Assembly (NCBI RefSeq): GCF_000244955.1
Contig: NZ_CM001439.1
Span: forward strand, 1,640,628 to 1,704,627
Source: Saccharomonospora marina XMU15
GTDB taxonomy: Bacteria > Actinomycetota > Actinomycetes > Mycobacteriales > Pseudonocardiaceae
DNA length: 64,000 nucleotides
Reading direction: 5' to 3'
This document shows positions 55,227 to 63,381 of this stretch, in pieces. Each line of letters opens with the position of its first letter. Positions within the stretch are counted from its first letter, which is position 1. The notes beneath the pieces are model-generated. The model ran no database searches and was not told where the DNA came from. It worked only from the letters and a program-made list of their open reading frames with translations. Made by a program: the position numbers and the translations under genes.

Positions 55227-55230
55227 CGGT
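55215..55230. repeat. Left 16-bp direct repeat flanking the IS (tRNA-Pro 3' end)
   Basis: CTGTCACCCCGACGGT, identical to 56677-56692. It runs from inside the tRNA-Pro T arm to 4 nt past the discriminator and directly abuts the IS left end. Confidence 0.9.
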
Positions 55231-55233
55231 TGT

Positions 55234-55282
55234 CCTGAGTCGCGACATCGTTTGCGGACGAGTCGCGGCTCAGGATTTTTTT
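55234..55282 (+). terminator. Intrinsic terminator in the IS left end
   Basis: Stem CCTGAGTCGCGAC / GTCGCGGCTCAGG (one G-T pair, 15-nt loop) followed by A and seven T. It now ends tRNA-Pro transcription 8 nt past the tRNA, and would also keep outside transcription from entering the element. Confidence 0.8.
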
Positions 55283-55364
55283 GTGGGTTCGTTTCGTGGG
55301 GTTGTGGGGTGGGTGGTGTGTCGCGGCATCGTTGACGGGTGTGTCGCGACATGGTTGACGGTGG

Positions 55365-56522
55365 TTAGCGTTTTTTGGGTTGGTAGTGCTTGGTTGGGTC
55401 GATGGTGTGTTCGGCGATGATTTGGCCGGTGTCGGCGTTGCTGACGGTGGTGTTGCGGTCGTGGATGAGTATCAGTACGGGTGTGCCGATGTGGGCTCTG
55501 CCGATGCCGAGGTGGCGGAGTTGTCCGGCGTAGCGTAGGGAGATTTTTCCGTTCTTGTCGACGCGGTCGGTGCGGGTGCGCCATTCGGGTTGTGGGGTGT
55601 GGGTTGGGGTGGCTTTCGGGAGTGCGGTGTAGGCGCGCTCGGGGGTGCGGCGGCCGATGGAGCGGTGGGGGCGGGCGGTGTTGTACCAGGTTCTGAACTC
55701 GTTGAGCATCGTCTGGAGTTGCTCGGTGGTGTCGGGTAGTCGGCGGGCGGTGAGCCAGCGTTTGAGGGTTTGGTGGAAGCGTTCGATCTTGCCTTGGGTT
55801 TGGGGGTGTCCGGGGGAGCCGTTCTTCTGGATGATGCCGTGGGCTGTGAGGAGTTTTTCGAATCCGCCGCGGGCGCCTTTGTGGCGTGCCAGTCGGGTGG
55901 TGAACACGAGCCCGTTGTCGGTCAGTGTCGAGTAGGGCGGCCCGTATGTGCTGATCAGGTGGGACATCGCCGTAGTGACGTCTGCGCCGGTGAAGGCGGT
56001 CGCTGCGTGGATCTGGAGCAGGAATCGTGCGTGGTCGTCGAGGAAGTCGAGGATCTCGATGCGGGTGCCGTTGGCGAGGTTCCAGTGGGTGATGTCGGCT
56101 TGCCAGCATTCGTTGGGCAGGTCTGCTTCGAAGCGGATGTAGGAGCTGCGGGGGCGCTTGTTCGGGGCGGGGGTGATCAGGCCGGCGGTGTGGAGGGTGC
56201 GGCGGATCGTGGAGGTCGAGGGGGCGAGGTGTCCGTCTCGCTCGAGGTGCCAGGCGATGGTGATCGGGCCGGCGTCAGCGCCGGCAGCGGTGAGCTCGCG
56301 GCGTAGTTCGATGATGCGTTCGGTCACTGCCGGTGGTGTCGTGCCGGGGCGGGTCTTCGGGGCGCGGGAGCGGGGTTCGAGGCCTGCGGGGCCTTCGGTG
56401 TCGTAACGGGCGAGGAGGGTATGGACCCATTGACGGGTCACGCCGTAGCGCGTGGCTGCTTCGGCATGGGTGAGGCCTTGTTCGCGGACAGCGCGGGCGA
56501 TGACGAGGTTCTTCGGTTTCAC
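55365..56522 (-). CDS. IS481-family transposase
   Basis: 385 residues, apparently intact. The helix-turn-helix (ARAVREQGLTHAEAATRYGV) is followed by the DDE core: Asp in ECWQADITHWNL, Asp in YSTLTDNGLVFTT and Glu in QTQGKIERFHQTLKRWL. The RPHRSIGRRTPERAY segment is typical of the family. No frameshift or stop is seen, so the element may still be active. GC and codon use are slightly lower than in neighbours. Confidence 0.93.
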   Translation of the reverse strand: MKPKNLVIARAVREQGLTHAEAATRYGVTRQWVHTLLARYDTEGPAGLEPRSRAPKTRPGTTPPAVTERIIELRRELTAAGADAGPITIAWHLERDGHLAPSTSTIRRTLHTAGLITPAPNKRPRSSYIRFEADLPNECWQADITHWNLANGTRIEILDFLDDHARFLLQIHAATAFTGADVTTAMSHLISTYGPPYSTLTDNGLVFTTRLARHKGARGGFEKLLTAHGIIQKNGSPGHPQTQGKIERFHQTLKRWLTARRLPDTTEQLQTMLNEFRTWYNTARPHRSIGRRTPERAYTALPKATPTHTPQPEWRTRTDRVDKNGKISLRYAGQLRHLGIGRAHIGTPVLILIHDRNTTVSNADTGQIIAEHTIDPTKHYQPKKR

Positions 56523-56676
56523 GCCCTATCGTGACCGCCCGCCAGGTGTCAACGATGTCACGACTCACCGGTCAACGATCATACCGAGCCTGTGTCAAGC
56601 CTGCCGCGACTCACCTGTCAACGATCAACCGCGACATCACCGCACATCGACGTCAACGATGTCCTGAAACCAGACA

Positions 56677-56692
56677 CTGTCACCCCGACGGT
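56677..56692. repeat. Right 16-bp direct repeat flanking the IS
   Basis: CTGTCACCCCGACGGT directly follows the IS right end and repeats the tRNA-Pro 3' end. After it comes what was presumably the original downstream sequence of the tRNA. Confidence 0.9.
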
Positions 56693-56718
56693 GGTGTGAT
56701 GTCTTGAGGACATCCTGG

Positions 56719-56751
56719 ACACCCGAACTCACGGAGTGTGGGTTCGGGTGT
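56719..56751 (+). terminator. Probable original tRNA-Pro terminator
   Basis: Perfect 10-bp stem ACACCCGAAC / GTTCGGGTGT (56719-56728, 56742-56751) with a 13-nt loop, then a pyrimidine-rich stretch. It now lies 1.5 kb from the tRNA because of the IS. Confidence 0.65.
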
Positions 56752-56796
56752 TCTGCTTTCCGGGCGTTTCGGGCCTGGAGTGCAGGGTTGCCGCCC

Positions 56797-56922
56797 GCGA
56801 GTTCCCCGCTCCGGTCGGCGAGTTCCCCGCTCCCGCCCGCGAGTTCTGCGTTCCCGTCGGCGAGTGCTGCGTTCCCGTCGGCGAGTGCTGCGCTCTCGGC
56901 CGCGAGTGGTGCGCTGCGGTGA
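56797..56922. repeat. Array A: six 21-bp repeats starting GCGAGT
   Basis: Units begin at exactly 21-bp steps (56797, 56818, 56839, 56860, 56881, 56902). The core GCGAGT is invariant and the rest (CCCCGCTCC.., TGCGTTCCCGTCG) drifts. No unique spacers occur, so this is not a CRISPR. Flanking genes do not cover it. Confidence 0.85.
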
Positions 56923-56992
56923 TCGGTTTCGGCACAAAGGCTCACCCGGCCGGCTGTGCGACGCGTGTGTTCGTTCGGCTCCGAAACGCAGA

Positions 56993-57097
56993 ACTCGCGG
57001 TCAGGAAGGGGGGACTCGCGGTCAGGAAGGGGGGACTCGCGGGAAGGAAGGGGGGACTCGCGGGAAGGAAGGGGGGACTCGCGGGAAGGGCGGTTCC
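56993..57097. repeat. Array B: five 21-bp repeats in opposite orientation (ACTCGCG)
   Basis: ACTCGCG occurs at 56993, 57014, 57035, 57056 and 57077, again every 21 bp, with G-rich connectors (GTCAGGAAGGGGGG, GGAAGGAAGGGGGG). ACTCGC is the reverse complement of the array A core, so the two arrays face each other across a 70-bp centre. Confidence 0.85.
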
Positions 57098-57120
57098 CCG
57101 GGCGGGGAGCCGGGGAACCG
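57091..57120 (-). terminator. Hairpin terminator of the symporter operon
   Basis: Perfect 10-bp stem CGGTTCCCCG / CGGGGAACCG with a 10-nt loop, 26 nt after the actP stop. Confidence 0.8.
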
Positions 57121-57145
57121 CCCCTGTCTTGCACCCTCGCGGGTG

Positions 57146-58753
57146 TCAGTGGGAGGTGGCCTTCTCGGCACCGGCCCCGGTCAGCGAGCGCACCTCCATC
57201 TCCATGTACTTGTCCTCCAGGTGCTCCTTCGACAGCATCGTTCCGAGCCAGCCGAGCAGGAACGATGCCGGGATGGACACCAGCCCCGGGTTGCTCAGCG
57301 GGAACCAGTGGAAGTCGACACCGCTGATCATCGCGCTCTCCGATCCCGACACCGCGGGGGAGAACACGATGAGCACGATCGTCACCGCGAGGCCACCGTA
57401 GATCGACCACAACGCGCCCGAGGTGTTGAACCGCTTCCAGAACAGCGAGTACAGGATGGTGGGCAGGTTGGCCGACGCCGCCACCGCGAACGCCAACGCG
57501 ACGAGGAAGGCGACGTTTTGGTCCTTGGCGAGGATGCCGCCGACGATCGCCACGGCACCGATCACGCAAGCGGTGATCCGAGCGACGCGCACCTCGGCGT
57601 TCTTGCTGTCCACCTGGCCCTTCTTGATCACATTCGCGTAGACGTCGTGTGCGAAGGACGCCGACGCTGTGATCGTCAGGCCCGCCACCACCGCGAGGAT
57701 CGTGGCGAAGGCGACCGCCGCGATGAACCCGAGCAGTAGCGGTCCGCCAAGGGCCTCCGCCAGCAGCGGCGCCGCGGCGTTGGACCCGCCGGGTGCGTTG
57801 CTGATCGCGTCCGAGCCGACCAGCGCGGCGGCACCGTAGCCCAGCACCAGGGTGAACAGGTAGAACAGGCCGATCAGCACGATGGCCCACACCACGGACC
57901 TGCGGGCTTCCTTCGCCGTGGGCACCGTGTAGAACCGCATCAGGACGTGCGGAAGGCCTGCCGTGCCGAGCACGAGCGCGATACCGAGTGAGAGGAAGTC
58001 CAGCTGAGTGGTGCCGCTCTCGCCGTAGCGGTTACCCGGGTTGAGCAGTGCATCGCCGTCGCTGGAGGCGTCGGCGGCCGCACCGAGCAGTCCGGAGAGG
58101 TTCAGACCGTAGCGGCCCAGCACCCACACCGTCATCACGAAGGTGCCCGCGATGAGCAGTGCTGCCTTGATGATCTGCACCCAGGTGGTGCCCTTCATAC
58201 CGCCGACGAGCACGTAGGTGATCATGACCACGCCGACCACGGCAATCACGACGGCCTGCCCGAAGTCGCTGTCGACACCCAGCAGCAGTGACACCAGCGC
58301 TCCCGCACCGGCCATCTGGGCGAGCAGGTAGAAGAACGACACGGCCATAGTGGACGATGCCGCTGCGGCGCGGACCGGGCGCTGCCGCATCCTGAACGCC
58401 AGCACGTCGCCCATCGTGAACTTGCCGGTGTTGCGCAGCAGTTCCGCGACGAGCAGTAGTGCCACCAGCCACGCGACCAGGAACCCGATCGAGTAGAGGA
58501 ACCCGTCGTAGCCGTACACGGCGATGGCACCCGCGATCCCGAGGAACGACGCCGCCGACAGGTAGTCGCCCGCGATCGCGGTGCCGTTTTGCGGACCGGA
58601 GAACGCGCGACCCGCGGCGTAGTAGTCGGAGGCGGTGCGCGTGTTGCGGGAGGCGCGGAACACGATCACCAGCGTCACGATCACGAACAGCGCGAAGATG
58701 CTGATGTTGAGTGTGGGGTTGCTGCCTTCGATGCTCTGGGCCAGCGTGCTCAT
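57146..58753 (-). CDS. actP: Cation/acetate symporter ActP (SSS family)
   Basis: 535 residues, about 13 membrane helices. SDYYAAGRAFSGPQNGTAIA then GDYLSAASFLGIAG, the sodium-site segment LGTAGLPHVLMRFYTVPTAK, and AVAASANLPTILYSLFWKRF are ActP hallmarks. It imports acetate and other short monocarboxylates with Na+. The ATG overlaps the stop of the DUF485 gene by 4 nt, the usual partner order (yjcH-actP). Confidence 0.93.
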   Translation of the reverse strand: MSTLAQSIEGSNPTLNISIFALFVIVTLVIVFRASRNTRTASDYYAAGRAFSGPQNGTAIAGDYLSAASFLGIAGAIAVYGYDGFLYSIGFLVAWLVALLLVAELLRNTGKFTMGDVLAFRMRQRPVRAAAASSTMAVSFFYLLAQMAGAGALVSLLLGVDSDFGQAVVIAVVGVVMITYVLVGGMKGTTWVQIIKAALLIAGTFVMTVWVLGRYGLNLSGLLGAAADASSDGDALLNPGNRYGESGTTQLDFLSLGIALVLGTAGLPHVLMRFYTVPTAKEARRSVVWAIVLIGLFYLFTLVLGYGAAALVGSDAISNAPGGSNAAAPLLAEALGGPLLLGFIAAVAFATILAVVAGLTITASASFAHDVYANVIKKGQVDSKNAEVRVARITACVIGAVAIVGGILAKDQNVAFLVALAFAVAASANLPTILYSLFWKRFNTSGALWSIYGGLAVTIVLIVFSPAVSGSESAMISGVDFHWFPLSNPGLVSIPASFLLGWLGTMLSKEHLEDKYMEMEVRSLTGAGAEKATSH

Positions 58754-59094
58754 GACTGCTCCCCCTCCATCTCATCGCGGATCTTGTCGGCGATGGGGTC
58801 GAGCTTGCGGTTGGCGTAGCGCACGTACAGCCCAGTGATGAGGAACGTCGACACGAACTGCAGCAGGCCGAAGATCAACCCGATGTTGATGTTGCCGACG
58901 ACCTTTGTGGACATGAATCCGTGCGCGTAGTCGGCCAGCACCACGTAAAGCAGGTACCAGAGGAGAAACAGCGCGGTCATCGGGAAGACGAAGCTTCGCA
59001 GGCGCTTGCGCAGCTGCCGAAACTCCTCGCTCCCGTGGACCTCCGCCCAGGACTTGGGCCCTGGTGGATGGGTCGAGGGCTCGGTAGTACTCAC
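58750..59094 (-). CDS. DUF485 membrane protein (YjcH-type ActP partner)
   Basis: 114 residues from GTG at 59094 with AGGAGG 6 nt upstream. Two membrane helices (FPMTALFLLWYLLYVVLADY and NINIGLIFGLLQFVSTFLIT) with the AHGFMSTKVVGNINIG loop define DUF485. Its genes almost always precede actP. A role in assembly or regulation of the symporter is likely. Confidence 0.92.
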   Translation of the reverse strand: MSTTEPSTHPPGPKSWAEVHGSEEFRQLRKRLRSFVFPMTALFLLWYLLYVVLADYAHGFMSTKVVGNINIGLIFGLLQFVSTFLITGLYVRYANRKLDPIADKIRDEMEGEQS

Positions 59095-59163
59095 TCCTGA
59101 CCTCCTTGTCACAGCCGTGTTGCGTGCCGCCACAGTAAGGAGGGCGTCGAAATGCCGGAATCG

Positions 59164-60939
59164 TCAGCGGACCAATCGGCGCGTGATGCGACGAACGGCA
59201 GACGAGCGGCGGGCAGACCACGACGAGTGGCCCAGGTCACGTACGACCGCGGAGCGGGTGGCGAACGGGAAGCGGCGGTGCTCGTCGAGGTGCAACCGCA
59301 GCATGGCCGCTGTCGACCAGGGTGGTGGGCGGCCGAACAGTGAGATCACGACCATCGTGATGAACGCCAGCGGCACCGACCACGGTGCGGGCTGTACCAG
59401 CAGAATGCCGACCCAGCCGTCGACGGGCGGCTGGATCACCGTGAACAGAAAGGCGCCGGTCGAGGAGACCAGACCGGTGGCAACCCCTGCGATCGCGCCG
59501 GGTGCGGTGAGCCGCGACCACCAGATGCCCAGCACCAGCAGCGGGCAGAAGGTGGAAGCCGCGACCGTGAAGCCCCAGGTGACCAGCATCCCCGCGTCGA
59601 AGCGGACCGCGGGAAGGGCCAGTAGCACGACGATCGCCGCCGCACCCAGCACGGCGACCCTGAGCTGCCGCAGCCCTCCGGGAACGAGGTCGTGCGAGAT
59701 TGCGCCCGACACCACGAGCAGCAGCCCCAGCGAGGTGGCCAGGAACGCCGCGAAGGCGCCCGCGGTGAGCAGGCCGGTGAAGACGGCCCCCGTCGTGCTG
59801 GTGTCCACCTGGGCGGGAAGCGCCACCACCGCGCTGTCCGTGGCGCCGGACAGGTAGAGGTGCGGTACGAGGACTCTGCCGAGCATCCCGTAGATACCGG
59901 GGAAGAGGTAGAACACGCTCAGCAGTGCCACCGTCAGTGCCGCCGTACGCCTGGCGGCCCTTCCGTCCGGGCTGGTGTGGAACCGCATGATCACGTGTGG
60001 CAGCCCCATCGTGCCGAGCATGGTGGCCACGAGCACTGCCCACGTTCCCAGCAGTGGGTAGCCGGTGTCGCCGAGGTCGAGCAGCGGACGTTCCCAGCCC
60101 GGCGCGCCAGGGGCGGCCTCTCCCCGCAACTGCGGCGCCCTGCTGCCCTCGGGGAACACGACGGTGCTGCCCGCGGGGATCTGCCATTCGCCTGCGGCGA
60201 CCGGGACGCGAGTGCCGTCCGGTTCGACCACGGTCACCCCCTCCGGGACGTCGAGGGTCGCGCCGACGCGGAAGGTCAACGTGGTGTCCTCGGCGAAGTG
60301 GGTGAACTCTGCCGGGTGCAGAGCTTGCTCGCGTACCTCGGGCCCCACCTGGGAGAGCAGCCAGATCGCCGGAATGATGAACAGGGCCAGCTTGAAGAAG
60401 AACTGGAACGCCTGCACGTAGGTCGCGGCACGCATGCCGCCGAGCGCGAGGGTGGCACTGACGGCAACGCCCGCGATGGCGACGCCGACCCAGTAAGGCG
60501 TTCCACTGACGACACTGAGCACCAGCCCCGCCGTTCGGAACTGCGGCACCAGGTACAGCGCTCCGATGACGAGTACGACCACGGCGGCCAGCCGCCGCAG
60601 CGACGGTGAGGCCAGCCTGGCCTCCGCGAAGTCGGGCACGGTGAGCGCGCCTGAGCGGCGCATCGGGGCCGCTACCAGTGCCAGCATCGCGATGTAGCCC
60701 GCCGTGAACCCCACCGGGTACCACAGCGCACCGACGCCGTCCTTCACCATCAAGCCGGCCACCCCGAGAAACGAGGCGGCCGAAAGGTATTCGCCCGACA
60801 CCGCGGCGGAGTTCAGCAGCGGTGAAACCCTGCGCGATGCCACGAGGAAGTCGGACGTGGTGCGCATGGCCGCGACACCGCGCAGCCCGATCAGCAATGT
60901 CACCACAAGCACCGGCGCGACGGCCAGAGCGACGATCAT
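59164..60939 (-). CDS. Second sodium:solute symporter (SSS), ActP-like
   Basis: 591 residues. The ActP-type motifs recur: SDFLVASRRVSPLLNSAAVS, GEYLSAASFLGVAGLMVKDG and LGTMGLPHVIMRFHTSPDGR. Compared with ActP it has an extra domain of about 75 residues (about 215-290, ending ERPLLDLGDTGYPL) in a loop outside the membrane, which may sense or bind substrate. The start overlaps the small membrane gene by 4 nt. Likely imports a carboxylate; acetate, propionate or pyruvate are candidates. Confidence 0.88.
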   Translation of the reverse strand: MIVALAVAPVLVVTLLIGLRGVAAMRTTSDFLVASRRVSPLLNSAAVSGEYLSAASFLGVAGLMVKDGVGALWYPVGFTAGYIAMLALVAAPMRRSGALTVPDFAEARLASPSLRRLAAVVVLVIGALYLVPQFRTAGLVLSVVSGTPYWVGVAIAGVAVSATLALGGMRAATYVQAFQFFFKLALFIIPAIWLLSQVGPEVREQALHPAEFTHFAEDTTLTFRVGATLDVPEGVTVVEPDGTRVPVAAGEWQIPAGSTVVFPEGSRAPQLRGEAAPGAPGWERPLLDLGDTGYPLLGTWAVLVATMLGTMGLPHVIMRFHTSPDGRAARRTAALTVALLSVFYLFPGIYGMLGRVLVPHLYLSGATDSAVVALPAQVDTSTTGAVFTGLLTAGAFAAFLATSLGLLLVVSGAISHDLVPGGLRQLRVAVLGAAAIVVLLALPAVRFDAGMLVTWGFTVAASTFCPLLVLGIWWSRLTAPGAIAGVATGLVSSTGAFLFTVIQPPVDGWVGILLVQPAPWSVPLAFITMVVISLFGRPPPWSTAAMLRLHLDEHRRFPFATRSAVVRDLGHSSWSARRSSAVRRITRRLVR

Positions 60940-61319
60940 CGGGAATCGCTCCCGGGGTCACCGCGGTGGTCGGGCTCGCGTTCGACACGCTCGGCCCGCC
61001 GCAGGTGCCAGAAGCCCAGCCACACCATCGCGGGGAACGGCACCACGACAGGGGCGAGCCAGGACACCGGCACGTCGAACAGCCGCACCTGGTCGAGCCA
61101 GGGGAGTATCGCGAGCAGCAGGGGCAATCCGAACACCAGCGTGAACAGCAAGCCGAGCGCTACCGCTGCCCTGCGTGACTGCGCGCGATACAGCGCCACG
61201 GCGCGCGGAGCGTCGGCGGGGTCGAGAGTCGCGGGCCGCCAGCGTCCCCGGTAGCGCCGCCGGGCGTGGGCGAGCCGGGTCTGCGGGCTGGTGACCGTGA
61301 CCCTTCGGGAGGTGCTCAC
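60936..61319 (-). CDS. Small two-helix membrane protein (DUF485-like topology)
   Basis: 127 residues from GTG at 61319. Helices at about 50-71 (AAVALGLLFTLVFGLPLLLA) and 82-105 (SWLAPVVVPFPAMVWLGFWH) mirror the layout of the DUF485 partner of ActP, though sequence similarity is slight. It overlaps the second symporter start by 4 nt, in the same arrangement as the DUF485-actP pair. Hence a partner subunit is likely (inference). Confidence 0.8.
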   Translation of the reverse strand: MSTSRRVTVTSPQTRLAHARRRYRGRWRPATLDPADAPRAVALYRAQSRRAAVALGLLFTLVFGLPLLLAILPWLDQVRLFDVPVSWLAPVVVPFPAMVWLGFWHLRRAERVEREPDHRGDPGSDSR

Positions 61320-61367
61320 GGCACCCTTCGCGTCGGCGGGAGGTGGCGGTCCGAGTTCCGCATCGCG

Positions 61368-62144
61368 CTAGGCCCGCCGCTCGAGCTCGCCCCGCTGGGC
61401 GGCGTGCAGCAACTGCTGCCGCAGCTCCCTCGCGTGCCTGCGGCTCACCGGTACGTCACCGAGGTCGGTGTGCGCGAGCAGCCCGCCGACGGAGTCGCTG
61501 CGCAGTTCGCGTACCGCCGAGAGCGCGACGAGGAAGCCGCGATGAGTGCGCACGAAGCCGGCGCCCGACCAGTACTCCTCGAGCCGCGAGATGGGCATCC
61601 GTACCAGGTGCACACCGGAGCGGGCGTGCAGCCGCACGTAGTCGCCGTGTGCTTCGACGAACTGCACGTCCCTGCGGGGCACGTACCTGGTGCGGCCGCC
61701 GGATTCCACCGGCAGCGCGGCCATCGCGTCGGGGGTGCCGCGTTGCTGGGTGGGCTCCTCGCTCTGGCTGAACCGGCCGACCCTGGTGAGCGCCTCGGCC
61801 AGCCGTTCGGCCCGCACGGGTTTGAGCAGGTAGTCGACCGCTCCGATGCCGAAGGCGGCGACCGCGTGCGCCTCGTACGCGGTGACGAAGACGATCACAG
61901 GCGGGTTCGCGAGTTTCCTCAGCAGCGCGGCCAGTTCCAGGCCGTCGAGTCCGGGCATGGAGATGTCGAGGAACACCGCGTCGAACTCGTCGCTGCGCAG
62001 CAGTTTCAGTGCGGAAAGCGGATCGCCCGCCGCGACGACGTCCGACACCTCCGGAGCTTCCCGCAGCATGCCGCACAGGTCCGCAAGCGCGGCCGGAACG
62101 TCGTCGATCGCGAGCACCCGCAACCCCTGTGCTGTCTCGGTCAC
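61368..62144 (-). CDS. LytTR-family response regulator
   Basis: 258 residues. The receiver domain has the phospho-Asp in AVFLDISMPGLDGLEL, Thr/Lys in IVFVTAYEAH and LLKPVRAERL. The C-terminal LytTR DNA-binding domain reads RYVPRRDVQFVEAHGDYVRL, HLVRMPISRLEEYWSGAGFV and RTHRGFLVALSAV. LytTR regulators in such loci (BtsR, YpdB in E. coli) control carboxylate uptake. It overlaps the kinase gene by 4 nt and lies upstream of two symporters. Confidence 0.93.
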   Translation of the reverse strand: MTETAQGLRVLAIDDVPAALADLCGMLREAPEVSDVVAAGDPLSALKLLRSDEFDAVFLDISMPGLDGLELAALLRKLANPPVIVFVTAYEAHAVAAFGIGAVDYLLKPVRAERLAEALTRVGRFSQSEEPTQQRGTPDAMAALPVESGGRTRYVPRRDVQFVEAHGDYVRLHARSGVHLVRMPISRLEEYWSGAGFVRTHRGFLVALSAVRELRSDSVGGLLAHTDLGDVPVSRRHARELRQQLLHAAQRGELERRA

Positions 62145-63211
62145 GGCATCACTCCCGGCTGGAATCTCGGTACTCGCACGATGACTCGCGTGCCCTCCTC
62201 CGGCGCCGTCTCGACGACGAGCCCGAACCAGGGTCCGTAGACGTTGCGCAGTCGCCTGTCGACGTTCGCCAGACCCATGCTCGTCGCCGCACCGTCCCCC
62301 GCCAACAGGGCCTTCGCGTGTTCGGGGTCCATACCGGCACCGTCGTCCTCGACGCTGATGACGCAGTCCGCGCCCTCGGCCTCGCCGAGGACCTGCACGG
62401 TACCCCCGCCCGACCGCCGTTCGATGCCGTGCCTGACCGCGTTCTCCACGATGGGCTGCAGCACGAGGTAGGGGATGGCCACGGCGAGAACCTCGGGAGC
62501 GACGCGCACCTGCACCCGCAGCCGGTCGCCGAGCACCGCGCGTTGCAGGGCAAGGTAGGTCTCGATGGCGTGGAACTCGTCGGCGACGGTGGTGTACTCG
62601 CCGTGGCTGGCGAGGCTGTACCGGATGTAGTCGGCGAAGTCGAGCATGAGTTCGCGGGAGCGAGCGGGGTCGGGCCGCACGAGGCCGGCGATGACCGTCA
62701 GCGCGTTGTAGACGAAATGGGGGGAGATCTCCGCCCGCAACGCGCGCAACTCGGCTTCGGCGGCGTGCTCTGCGGAGGCCTCCAGCCTGCCGCGTTCCAG
62801 CGCCGCGACCAGCAGCTGCGCCACCTCGTTGAGCGCGGTCAACCGTGCGGTTCCCGCGACCACCAGCACGCCCGCGAGTTCGTCGTGCACGATGAGCGGA
62901 AGGGCGACGACTTCGGCCCGCCTCGCCCTGTTCTCGGTGTGCAACACCTCGTCCACCAGCGCGGCGGTGTCGACGTCGGCGGGCAGGCTGCCCGCCTGCA
63001 CCATGCTTGCGGACAGATCGGCGAGGCCGACGCCGTCGGCAGCCAGGAGCTTGCGGATGCCGCGTGCCGCCGCCCGGACCCTCGGCCCGGAAAGGCCGTC
63101 GACAAGGTCGTCGGACACGTGCCGCGCGGTCTCCAGGATCGAGCCTGGGTCGCGCAGGCGCCGCGACCAGAGGATGCCCTTGGCAGGGCCGTCCTCCGCA
63201 GGCATGGACAT
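62141..63211 (-). CDS. LytS-like sensor histidine kinase with GAF domain
   Basis: 356 residues from ATG at 63211 (or 63205). A GAF-like sensor (about residues 35-150, with RARRAEVVALPLIVHDELAG) precedes the His_kinase domain with the His in LRAEISPHFVYNALTVIAGL, then ATPase parts YLVLQPIVENAVRHGIE and ISVEDDGAGMD. There are no membrane helices, unlike LytS/BtsS, so the signal is cytosolic. The pair probably responds to intracellular carboxylate and regulates the symporters. Confidence 0.9.
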   Translation of the reverse strand: MSMPAEDGPAKGILWSRRLRDPGSILETARHVSDDLVDGLSGPRVRAAARGIRKLLAADGVGLADLSASMVQAGSLPADVDTAALVDEVLHTENRARRAEVVALPLIVHDELAGVLVVAGTARLTALNEVAQLLVAALERGRLEASAEHAAEAELRALRAEISPHFVYNALTVIAGLVRPDPARSRELMLDFADYIRYSLASHGEYTTVADEFHAIETYLALQRAVLGDRLRVQVRVAPEVLAVAIPYLVLQPIVENAVRHGIERRSGGGTVQVLGEAEGADCVISVEDDGAGMDPEHAKALLAGDGAATSMGLANVDRRLRNVYGPWFGLVVETAPEEGTRVIVRVPRFQPGVMP

Positions 63212-63381
63212 GCTCGCTCCCAGCTGCGTCGACGGGTCCCCGCGAATCTAACCGCCGTGCCGGGCGGCGGGAAGGGCGGACGCAAACGAACGGTCACAGA
63301 ACGTGCAAACCGGGCGGTTTCGGTCATTACGGGCTGTGCTGCAGGGTGGTGAAGGCCCATAATTACCGTGGTGATGTCACG

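Larger units (their letters stand above)
55231..56676 (-). mobile_element. IS481-family insertion sequence (1,446 bp)
   Basis: The ends TGTCCTGAGTCGCGACATCG (left) and, on the other strand, TGTCTGGTTTCAGGACATCG (right) are imperfect inverted repeats sharing TGTC and GACATCGTT. The element holds one transposase gene, and motifs like GACATCGTTGAC recur just inside both ends (about 55320-55362 and 56550-56620), as expected for transposase binding. It is flanked by identical 16-bp repeats, marking a clean insertion at the tRNA-Pro 3' end. Confidence 0.85.

Noticed and set aside
56797-57097. CRISPR array
   Set aside because: The units are 21 bp with no unique spacers, no leader and no cas genes nearby.
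56637-57890. 417-codon minus-strand frame with Ala-Asp-Gly repeats
   Set aside because: It runs through non-coding repeat array A and then out of frame through actP; the repeats come from the 21-bp DNA period.
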